Source: UMGS1532 sp045594795 (GTDB lineage: Bacteria > Bacillota > Clostridia > Oscillospirales > Acutalibacteraceae). From it: 35,984 bases of DNA. Shown piece by piece: positions 29,953-35,984 of this stretch. A model generated the notes under the pieces. The model was not told the origin of the DNA. It saw nothing but the letters and a program-made list of their open reading frames with translations, and ran no database searches. Each line of letters starts with the position of its first letter. The first letter of the stretch is position 1. Position numbers and translations under genes: made by a program. The DNA is taken from assembly GCA_045594795.1 (NCBI GenBank), contig JAZNZF010000039.1:1-35984 (forward strand), read 5' to 3'.

Positions 29953-31332
29953 TTACATCTCCTCATAAACAATTTTGTTAATTGCGTTTATGTAAGCGCG
30001 TATGCTTGCGCCGATAATATCAGTAGAAATACCATTACCCGAATATAGCTTACCGCCACTGCGAAGCTTAACTAATGCCTGACCCATAGCCTCTTTACCC
30101 TCGGTAACCGACTGAATTTGGAAATCGTCGAGCTCGTAATGGTGGCCAACAATCTGTTCTATAGCCAAGAACGCCGCGTCAATAGGACCGTCGCCATTGC
30201 TGATGCCTTGCATTGTCTTGTCGTTTTTGGTAAGCGAAATTTGTGCGCTTGCGGTAATGATATTACCATTATTAATTACATAGCTTTGCAGCTTGTAGGT
30301 AGCGGGAACCTGTAAAGCAACAGTGGCAACGATAGCCTCAAGCTCTTTTGCGCCAACGTTTTTCTTTTCTGCTACCCTCTTAAATTCCTCGTGCACCTTT
30401 GCACAATCGTCATCCGACAAATCATAGCCTAATGTTTTAACGGCAGAGGTAACGGTTGTAATATCGTCGTTTTTATCAAGATGGATACCACTATCGTCCA
30501 CCTCGGCAACAGTTACGGCAGATTTCATATTGTTTGCGTTTTCGCTAATCCAGTTAATCTGCTTAACTATGCGGTGTAATTCTGAGTATTTAATACCGCT
30601 TTCGATTCCGTAAGAAATGCCGCAGTTTTTAATAAGGTTAGAGAACACCTCTAAAGAAACACCCTCGCCTCCGATATCGGTTTTAACCGTTAAAGCGCTT
30701 TTCCTTACAGCAAGGGCTACCGATGCTACAGCAAGACCGTTTTTATCGCTACAGTAAACACCAACAGGAACGGTGCAGTTAGCGGCAATATCCTCTACAA
30801 AAGCTGCAAAATCGTCGGGCATCATACCATCTGCAGTGTCACACAAAGTTACACTTGTAGCACCCGAATTAATTGCAGTATTAATAGCATTTTTCAAAAA
30901 CTCGGGTTCTGCCCTTGTAGCATCGACAGCGCAGAACTCAACATCGTTACATTTTTGGTGAGCTAAAGCTACTGCTTTTTCTATCCATTCTAACATCTTT
31001 GGTGCTTTTTTATGGCAGGTATACTCCATACCAACAGTAGAGGTAGGAAGCTCTATACGGATTGCGGGCTTTTTAGCAGAGCTAAGTGCTGCTGCAGCGT
31101 TTTCAATACTCTCGATACTGCTACCTGCAGCCACCGAAATTACGCTATTTTTTACAAAGGAAGAAATTGTGCGAACAAGCAAGGTATCCACCTTAGCATT
31201 CTCAATTTCCGAAATTTCAATAGTATCAACATTTAGATTTTCAAGCTGACGGGCAATCTCTATTTTCTCTTTAAACGAGAAATTACTGCCTGTTTTACAA
31301 AGGGTTGCGTCTGCAATTTTAATTTGTTTCAT
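29953..31332 (-). CDS. 2-isopropylmalate synthase-like protein lacking active-site residues, 459 aa
   Basis: Collinear with LeuA: an HMGL-like TIM barrel (about 1-260), a linker with SGIH (281-284) and a leucine-binding LeuA dimer domain (about 340-455; ISNGDGPIDAAFLAIEQI, TEGKEAMGQALVKL, GNGISTDIIGASIRAYINAI). LeuA's DTTLRDGEQ is DATLCKTGS here (8-16), losing catalytic Arg (C12) and metal Asp (K13). The HxHxD metal motif is YCSD (193-196), so both metal His are gone. It therefore should not catalyse the acetyl-CoA condensation. The regulatory domain is much better kept, suggesting a leucine sensor or scaffold. First gene after a leucine-type T-box leader; ribosome site AAAGGAAGG. Homologues elsewhere may carry the generic label 'alpha-isopropylmalate synthase regulatory domain-containing protein'. 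Confidence 0.88.
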   Translation of the reverse strand: MKQIKIADATLCKTGSNFSFKEKIEIARQLENLNVDTIEISEIENAKVDTLLVRTISSFVKNSVISVAAGSSIESIENAAAALSSAKKPAIRIELPTSTVGMEYTCHKKAPKMLEWIEKAVALAHQKCNDVEFCAVDATRAEPEFLKNAINTAINSGATSVTLCDTADGMMPDDFAAFVEDIAANCTVPVGVYCSDKNGLAVASVALAVRKSALTVKTDIGGEGVSLEVFSNLIKNCGISYGIESGIKYSELHRIVKQINWISENANNMKSAVTVAEVDDSGIHLDKNDDITTVTSAVKTLGYDLSDDDCAKVHEEFKRVAEKKNVGAKELEAIVATVALQVPATYKLQSYVINNGNIITASAQISLTKNDKTMQGISNGDGPIDAAFLAIEQIVGHHYELDDFQIQSVTEGKEAMGQALVKLRSGGKLYSGNGISTDIIGASIRAYINAINKIVYEEM

Positions 31333-31372
31333 AAATATCCTTCCTTTCTTCCGTGAAAGAGCTTTGCAATAC

Positions 31373-31652
31373 CATAAAAAAAGCCCCTGAAATAGAATAT
31401 TACTATTTCAGGGACGAATATAATCCGCGGTACCACCCTGGTTGCTACTTTACAAGTAACCACCTTATAAAGCTCTATTAAGCTTTTTGCCTTGGTAACG
31501 GGGCAAGCCGTGACCGCTTACTTAAAATCTATGTTCAGCAGTCCTGCTACGGAACGAGACTTGACCTATCTTACCGCACTGCCTTGCACCATACGGCAGC
31601 TCTCTAAAGCGGGGTGGGATAAGCAATAATTCCATCAACGCATTTAAAAGTA
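31373..31652 (-). promoter_or_regulatory. T-box leader, probable leucine specifier (CUC)
   Basis: On the minus strand, the leader shows the T-box sequence AGGGTGGTACCGCGG (31425-31439), a Stem III (GGTTACTT...AAGTAGCAACC), a Stem I tip with AGAGAG bulge and GGTGCAA loop, and a terminator CTATTTCAGGG/CCCTGAAATAG inverse pair (31385-31413) followed by CTTTTTTTA. By analogy to Stem I of glyQS, GGAA (31630-31633) pairs with TTCC (31551-31554), which places the specifier CTC at 31556-31558, read as Leu and followed by the expected purine. Uncharged tRNA-Leu should turn the operon on. Presence of a T-box is near certain; the specifier assignment is inference. Confidence 0.93.
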
Positions 31653-31659
31653 TGCAAGT

Positions 31660-31688
31660 ATTATACCATCGTGAAATAGCTTTGTCAA
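31660..31688 (-). promoter_or_regulatory. consensus promoter of the T-box operon
   Basis: On the minus strand TTGACA (31683-31688), 17-base spacer and TATAAT (31660-31665): a full consensus promoter placed just before the T-box leader and 18 bases after the DUF1846 stop. Confidence 0.9.
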
Positions 31689-31705
31689 CTGTTTTTTAGC
31701 TTTAT

Positions 31706-33190
31706 TTACGCGTGGTAAAGGTTATCCGACTGATACCTTGGCTCACAAGTGAGATTGATTCCAAGGTTTTTGAAAACGTTTATATCCACTTGGCTTAAAC
31801 AAACCGAGCTATGCGCCTCGCAACCCTTTAACTTTGAAAGCTGAGAAATTGCAAGTTTTGCATCGTTGCTTGTTACGGCAGATATGCAAAGTGCAGTTAG
31901 AATTTCGTCGGTATGAAGTAATGGATTACTTTTGCCCAAATACTCTGTGTTAAGATTCTGCACGGGCTCTATAACATTGGGCGGAATTAGTGTTACGGGC
32001 TTTGCAATGCCTGCCAAGTATTTGAGAGCATTTAATAGCATTGCAGAAGACGCACCCAAAAGCGCAGTAGTTTTACCCGTAATAACGGTTCCGTCTGGCA
32101 GCTCGATAGCGGCGGCCGGACCGCCCGTTTCTTCTGCGCGCTTAACTGCTGCCGGGATAACTGCACGGTCGTTTATATTAGCGCCTGCTTGTTTAAGCAA
32201 CAGCTCTATTTTCATAACCTCTTCGTCGGTGCCATTACCCTTTATACGTTTACAAAGTGCTTCGTAATAGCGACGGATTATCTCGCCACGGGCAGCGTTT
32301 TTAACAGCCTCGTCGTCGAAAATGCAGTTACCTGCCATATTAACACCCATATCGGTTGGTGATTTATATGGACACTCGCCAAGAATACGTTCCATCATAG
32401 CCTCTACTACGGGGAAAACCTCAACGTCGCGGTTGTAGTTTACGGTAGTAACGCCGTATGCGTCTAAATGGAAGGGGTCTATCATATTAACGTCGTTAAG
32501 GTCGGCAGTTGCCGCCTCGTACGCAAGGTTTACAGGGTGCTTTAAGGGTATATTCCAAATCGGGAAGGTTTCAAACTTAGCATAGCCCGCAGAAATACCG
32601 CGCTTATGCTCGTGATAAAGCTGACTTAAGCAGGTTGCCATTTTGCCACTACCTGGACCGGGAGCTGTTACAACCACCAGGTTGCGCTGGGTCTTAATAT
32701 ACTCATTTTTACCAAAGCCCTCGTCCGAAACAATAAGCTTAATGTCTGAAGGATACCCTTCTATACAGTAATGATGGTAAACGGGTATGCCAAGGCGGTT
32801 AAGCTTATCTGCAAAAGCAATAGCAGTGGGCTGACCCATATAGCGAGTCAACACCACACTACCTACAAAAAGACCAAAGCTACGGAAAGCATCAATTAAA
32901 CGAAGAACATCAAGGTCGTAGGTTATACCAATGTCGCCACGGATTTTATTTTTCTCAATATCCGAAGCATTTATAGCGATAACTATTTCTGCAACGTCGC
33001 GCAGCTTTGAAAGCATACGGATTTTTGAATCGGGTTCGAAACCGGGTAATACGCGCGAAGCGTGAAAATCGTCGAAAAGCTTGCCGCCAAACTCTAAATA
33101 AAGCTTACCACCAAACTTAGCAATTCTTTCTTCAATATGCTGTGATTGTAATTTTAGATACTTATCGTTATCAAAACCCTTGGCGTACAC
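31706..33190 (-). CDS. DUF1846 protein, 494 aa
   Basis: Matches the DUF1846 family from end to end: GFDNDKYLKLQSQHIEERIA at the start, LYLEFGGKLFDDFHASRVLPG, VITAPGPGSGKMATCLSQLYHE-like nucleotide-loop block (here VVVTAPGPGSGKMATCLSQL), HPVNLAYEAATADLNDVNMI and PTDMGVNMAGNCI. The family is cytosolic with no settled function. I start at GTG 33190 after GGGGAGG and AAAGG, since this gives the usual N-terminus; earlier in-frame codons encode the ribosome site itself. Own promoter at 33226-33254. No terminator separates it from the T-box promoter downstream. Confidence 0.9.
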   Translation of the reverse strand: MYAKGFDNDKYLKLQSQHIEERIAKFGGKLYLEFGGKLFDDFHASRVLPGFEPDSKIRMLSKLRDVAEIVIAINASDIEKNKIRGDIGITYDLDVLRLIDAFRSFGLFVGSVVLTRYMGQPTAIAFADKLNRLGIPVYHHYCIEGYPSDIKLIVSDEGFGKNEYIKTQRNLVVVTAPGPGSGKMATCLSQLYHEHKRGISAGYAKFETFPIWNIPLKHPVNLAYEAATADLNDVNMIDPFHLDAYGVTTVNYNRDVEVFPVVEAMMERILGECPYKSPTDMGVNMAGNCIFDDEAVKNAARGEIIRRYYEALCKRIKGNGTDEEVMKIELLLKQAGANINDRAVIPAAVKRAEETGGPAAAIELPDGTVITGKTTALLGASSAMLLNALKYLAGIAKPVTLIPPNVIEPVQNLNTEYLGKSNPLLHTDEILTALCISAVTSNDAKLAISQLSKLKGCEAHSSVCLSQVDINVFKNLGINLTCEPRYQSDNLYHA

Positions 33191-33225
33191 CCTTTGTACC
33201 CTCCCCAAAATAAACTCTAAAAAAT

Positions 33226-33254
33226 ATAATACCACATTTATTTTTTCTTTTCAA
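33226..33254 (-). promoter_or_regulatory. promoter of the DUF1846 gene
   Basis: On the minus strand TTGAAA (33249-33254), 17-base spacer, TATTAT (33226-33231). Confidence 0.7.
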
Positions 33255-33292
33255 GCCGAATTATACTATATTTAATAATATTCCACAAAAAA

Positions 33293-33322
33293 TTGACGAG
33301 CCGAATAATATCGGCTCGTCAA
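33293..33322 (-). terminator. terminator of putP
   Basis: TTGACGAGCCGA (33293-33304) pairs with TCGGCTCGTCAA (33311-33322); the minus strand continues TTTTTTGTGG. Confidence 0.88.
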
Positions 33323-33338
33323 AATTCGAAAAGAGGTA

Positions 33339-34805
33339 CTAATCGGTATAAGCTACTGCATTTTCATACAGCTCTTCTACCTCTTTAGTAGGCTTCTTTG
33401 TAAGAAGTGTAACAATAACTGCTGCTATTAAGCTTGCTATAAAACCAGGTAAAATTTCGTAAATTCCGGTTGAGGATAAGAAAGCAAGCCAAAGAATATC
33501 AACAATAGCGCCAACAAGTATACCTACAACAGCACCAACAAAGTTGAAGCGTTTCCAGAATAGTGAAAGGAGAATTGTAGGACCGAATGCTGCACCAAAC
33601 ACACCCCAAGCATTTGAAACAAGACTCATTATAGAACCTGCATTAGGATTAGCGGCAATAATTAAAGCTACTACTGCAATGCCTAAAACAACTAATCTGC
33701 CTGCCCAAAGCATCTCTTTTTCACTTGCTTTATCCTTACGGATGATGGGCTTGTAAACGTCACTTGCAAAAGCAGATGCAGCAGAAAGAAGCTGACTGTC
33801 CGCAGTACTCATAGATGCAGCAAGAACGGCAGAGAGCAATAATCCAGAAATCAATGCAGGGAATATTTTGCGAACCATATTAATAAATACAAGTTCGCCT
33901 GCAACAACCGACTCGTCAAAGCCTAAATACATACGTCCGATTATACCTATTGCAGCTGCAAAAGCAACAACAAGCACCGTCCAAACAATACCGATTCTTG
34001 CAGATTTCTTTACATCTTTTTGAGATTTCAAGGACATAAAGCGAATTATAATATGTGGCATACCAAAGTAGCCAAGACCCCAAGCAAGACCCGAAACAAT
34101 ATCTTTCCAATTAGTTACGGGGTTCCAGAAGTTAGCTTCGATACCTGCCGTGTTGAGAGCGCCGAAGTCGATAGCGGTCATAGCAAATATAGGTGCAATA
34201 AGCATAGCGCCTATAATTAATAAGCCTTGGAAAAAGTCGGTCCAACATACAGCAGAGAAACCGCCAAGGAAGGTATAACCTATAATGATAACCGCTGCTA
34301 TGTACATAGCGATTTTAGGGTCAATACCTGTAACGGTGTTAAACAACGTACCGCAAGCCTTTATACTCGATGCAGCATAAATTGTGTAGGCTACTAAGAA
34401 AACTACTGCACAAATAATCTGCAACGCCTTTGACTTAGATAAAAAGCGGTTTGTGAGATATTGCGGTATAGTAATAGAATCGTTAGCAACCACCGAGAAA
34501 CGACGAAGTCTTGGTGCTTGAACAAGCCAGCTTATAGTGTAACCTATAGCAAGACCTACAGACACCCAAACCTGACCCAAACCTGCAGCGTAAATAGATG
34601 TAGGCAAACCCATAAGCACCCAAGCACTCATATCAGATGCTCCGGCTGAAAGAGCAGAAACCCAAGGTCCCATTTTTCTGCCGCCTAAAAAGTAAGTTTT
34701 TTCGCCACCGTCTTTGTTTTTAAAGAAAAAGTAAACGCCAATGCCCAACATAAAGGCAAGATAGATTACAAATACGATTAACTCTTGTATTTGTGATGAA
34801 GACAT
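33339..34805 (-). CDS. putP: sodium/proline symporter (PutP, SSS family), 488 aa
   Basis: Sodium:solute symporter with about 13 transmembrane helices. The PutP-specific blocks are present: FLGGRKMGPWVSALSAGASDMSAWVLMGLP near 40-69 (substrate and Na+ site, helix 2 region), PRLRRFSVVANDSITIPQYLTNRF near 98-121 and AAVLAASMSTADSQLLSAASAFASD-type helix 8-9 region carrying the Na+-coordinating Ser/Thr. It imports proline with Na+ in most relatives. Ribosome site GAAAGGATG. Monocistronic with terminator at 33293-33322. Closely related substrates such as pantothenate are less likely given the PutP blocks. Confidence 0.92.
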   Translation of the reverse strand: MSSSQIQELIVFVIYLAFMLGIGVYFFFKNKDGGEKTYFLGGRKMGPWVSALSAGASDMSAWVLMGLPTSIYAAGLGQVWVSVGLAIGYTISWLVQAPRLRRFSVVANDSITIPQYLTNRFLSKSKALQIICAVVFLVAYTIYAASSIKACGTLFNTVTGIDPKIAMYIAAVIIIGYTFLGGFSAVCWTDFFQGLLIIGAMLIAPIFAMTAIDFGALNTAGIEANFWNPVTNWKDIVSGLAWGLGYFGMPHIIIRFMSLKSQKDVKKSARIGIVWTVLVVAFAAAIGIIGRMYLGFDESVVAGELVFINMVRKIFPALISGLLLSAVLAASMSTADSQLLSAASAFASDVYKPIIRKDKASEKEMLWAGRLVVLGIAVVALIIAANPNAGSIMSLVSNAWGVFGAAFGPTILLSLFWKRFNFVGAVVGILVGAIVDILWLAFLSSTGIYEILPGFIASLIAAVIVTLLTKKPTKEVEELYENAVAYTD

Positions 34806-34843
34806 TTTAAATCATCCTTTCAATTTTTTAAAGCTACCCGTGT

Positions 34844-34872
34844 AGTATAACACAAATAAAATTAGACTGAAA
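34844..34872 (-). promoter_or_regulatory. possible promoter of putP
   Basis: On the minus strand TTTCAG (34867-34872), 17-base spacer, TATACT (34844-34849). The -35 is weak. Confidence 0.45.
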
Positions 34873-34877
34873 TACAG

Positions 34878-34909
34878 AACGGAGTACAGACTAATATCCA
34901 TACTCCGTT
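34878..34909. repeat. inverted repeat between tetR and putP
   Basis: AACGGAGTA (34878-34886) and its exact inverse (34901-34909) with a 14-base loop lie just upstream of the putP promoter. A T-run follows only weakly, so it may be a poor terminator for tetR or an operator for putP. Confidence 0.5.
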
Positions 34910-34993
34910 TTAAAACTATTATATTTCACTGATAAATAAAGGATTTTTAGCTAATATTGAAATTAGACTAAAAAATATACTAAAAATAAAATT

Positions 34994-35584
34994 TTATTTT
35001 TTTACCGAAAAACCTGCCAAAAACATAGGCAAAATTTGTGTTGAGTACTTGCGAAGTGAGTACTCGCCCTCACTTAAGCACCAGTCATAAATAAGCGCAC
35101 GTTCGCACAAAGCGTATGCCTTTTCAATTTCAGACGCTGTAAAGTTTTCACAAAACTCGCCATTTTGCAAGCCGTCCGAAATAATAGAACGAAGCATACG
35201 GTAATAGCTACGTCTCCGGTCAAGCAAATGCTTTTCGCCTTTTGTGATAAGCTGGGTTGAGTAAAGACCCTTAAGTAACTCTAAAGGAATACTGTTCTCT
35301 ATCATACCAAAAAGCTCGCGGTTTAAAAAGAGTAGCTTTTGGGTAGCGGTGGGATACTCGCTAAGGCTTGGCGCGAGCTCGTCGTACTTTTCGTCAAACA
35401 AAATTGAAAGCGAGTGCAAAAGCGCATCTTTGCCGTTGAAGTAATGATAGAAAGAGCCCTTTGAGGTTTGGGACTCGTAAATTATATCATCAACAGTAGT
35501 ATTATCATACCCCTGCTCGTAAAACAGCTTCCACGCAGCAGATACTATTCGGCTTTTTGTATTGCGCGCCGCCTTTTTTGGCAT
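34994..35584 (-). CDS. TetR/AcrR-family transcriptional regulator, 196 aa
   Basis: N-terminal TetR HTH: TKSRIVSAAWKLFYEQGYDN followed by TTVDDIIYESQTSKGSFYHYF at about 9-50, with the recognition helix SKGSFYHYF. The C-terminal ligand domain (about 65-196) is divergent, as usual, so the ligand is unknown. I start at ATG 35584 after GGGGGTGGG; an in-frame upstream extension of 39 codons runs across the promoter and is not expected to be translated. Divergent from the promoter at 35695-35723, so it probably represses the gene beyond the right edge as well as itself. Confidence 0.88.
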   Translation of the reverse strand: MPKKAARNTKSRIVSAAWKLFYEQGYDNTTVDDIIYESQTSKGSFYHYFNGKDALLHSLSILFDEKYDELAPSLSEYPTATQKLLFLNRELFGMIENSIPLELLKGLYSTQLITKGEKHLLDRRRSYYRMLRSIISDGLQNGEFCENFTASEIEKAYALCERALIYDWCLSEGEYSLRKYSTQILPMFLAGFSVKK

Positions 35585-35627
35585 ACACCCACCCCCTAAG
35601 TAATACTTAAACATCGCCAACATATTT

Positions 35628-35636
35628 ATTATACCA
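35628..35636 (-). promoter_or_regulatory. extended -10 promoter of tetR
   Basis: On the minus strand TGGTATAAT (TATAAT at 35628-35633, with TGn extension); no good -35. Direct copies of GGTAT (about 13 bases apart) lie at and above it and may belong to an operator. Confidence 0.5.
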
Positions 35637-35694
35637 TAAAATATACCAAAGGTGGTAGTAGAATTTTTTTGTGAAAATTTGTACACTTTGCGAA

Positions 35695-35723
35695 TAGACA
35701 TAATACATATTAGTTGCTATAAT
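35695..35723 (+). promoter_or_regulatory. promoter divergent from tetR
   Basis: TAGACA (35695-35700), 17-base spacer, TATAAT (35718-35723). It drives a leader of at least 250 bases to the window edge. Confidence 0.65.
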
Positions 35724-35755
35724 AAAGACAACAAAGGGAAAGGAGCTAAGGACCA

Positions 35756-35791
35756 ATGCAGAAAGATCCACCTAAAATGCAAACAAAATAA
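35756..35791 (+). CDS. 11-codon leader mini-ORF
   Basis: ATG 35756 follows AAAGGAG (35738-35744) by about 11 bases and encodes MQKDPPKMQTK then TAA. With the downstream repeats it suggests that ribosomes load on this leader. It has no recognisable product and could be an upstream regulatory peptide or simply chance. Confidence 0.3.
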   Translation: MQKDPPKMQTK

Positions 35792-35795
35792 ACGT

Positions 35796-35940
35796 AAAGG
35801 GGTGAGTCCAAAGTACAATTAAGTCCTAAACTCGACAAGTAATATTTTATGAAAAAGGTGAGTCCAAAAGTTTAAATAGTTCTCTTTCGAATCACAATAA
35901 TAAAAGGGTGAGTCCAATGGACAGTGAAGTTTTTAATTAA
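35796..35940 (+). repeat. three direct repeats AAAGGGGTGAGTCCAA-like, each opening a GTG mini-ORF
   Basis: GGTGAGTCCA occurs at 35801-35810, 35857-35866 and 35907-35916, each after A-rich plus G-rich bases. In each copy the GTG opens a tiny frame: MSPKYN (35802-35822), MSPKV (35858-35875) and MSPMDSEVFN (35908-35940), all ending in TAA. The purine-rich repeat also resembles the complement of the 16S rRNA 3' tail (AAAGGAGGTGATCC). No longer frame is seen to 35984 apart from a possible start ATG at 35960. The stretch 35585-35984 otherwise holds only the two promoters. Confidence 0.6.
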
Positions 35941-35984
35941 AAATTCAGTTATTATCGGCTATGTGCAATATTCGGCTTTCGAAG

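Noticed and set aside
34960..34993. AT-only hairpin after tetR as its terminator
   Set aside because: Composed only of A and T with no GC stem; too weak to call.
35801..35916. Right-end repeats as a CRISPR array
   Set aside because: Only about 10-16 conserved bases, uneven spacing, no cas genes; repeats coincide with start codons instead.

Overview
The window looks like chromosome from a low-GC, anaerobic, probably spore-forming member of the Clostridia, most likely an uncultured gut Oscillospirales-type bacterium. The grounds are a complete Rnf complex in clostridial gene order (C-D-G-E-A-B), a SpoIIQ-like M23 protein, a T-box leader, a preQ1 riboswitch, AAAGGAG-type ribosome binding sites, TTG/GTG starts and strong TTGACA/TATAAT promoters. 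No rRNA, tRNA or CRISPR array was seen.

Layout. Positions 1 to about 3440 are AT-rich accessory DNA read on the minus strand: a tyrosine recombinase, two tandem paralogs of unknown function, a winged-helix-like protein, two tiny overlapping genes and several large palindromes. This is one end of an integrated element whose other end lies outside the window. From 3508 the DNA is ordinary chromosome. 3508-5221 is a NifU-like/GGGtGRT pair. 5405-10816 holds a GLUG-repeat surface protein, a TVP38 membrane protein, QueH, a SpoIIQ-like protein and a YerB-like lipoprotein. 11000-14364 is a yifB-lexA-DUF1624-rnhA operon with a possible LexA site in its promoter. 14476-16130 is nifS-iscU with an operator-like palindrome inside the promoter, followed by queT under a preQ1-I riboswitch. 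16754-19137 (minus) is tcdA-cca-ypsA. 19309-25936 is rnfCDGEAB followed at once by an ABC exporter. 25971-26561 is a DUF2953 protein.

The most unusual part is 26654-31690 on the minus strand. A strong promoter and a T-box leader with a probable leucine specifier codon (CUC) control three tightly packed genes. The first is a 2-isopropylmalate synthase homologue that has lost the catalytic Arg and all three metal ligands but keeps the leucine-binding regulatory domain. The second fuses a sugar-isomerase-type TIM barrel, also with an eroded metal site, to an intact acyl-CoA synthetase. The third is an intact amidohydrolase. I read this as a leucine-responsive operon of unknown function in which two enzyme folds may have become sensors or scaffolds.

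The right end carries DUF1846, a PutP-type symporter and a TetR regulator. Divergent from tetR is a promoter whose leader holds three copies of an AAAGGGGTGAGTCCAA-like motif, each opening a 5-10 codon GTG mini-ORF beginning Met-Ser-Pro; the gene they precede lies beyond the window.

Pathway links: QueH and QueT both serve queuosine; NifS and IscU, and possibly the separate NifU-like/GGGtGRT pair, serve Fe-S cluster assembly, which Rnf (RnfB and RnfC) consumes heavily.
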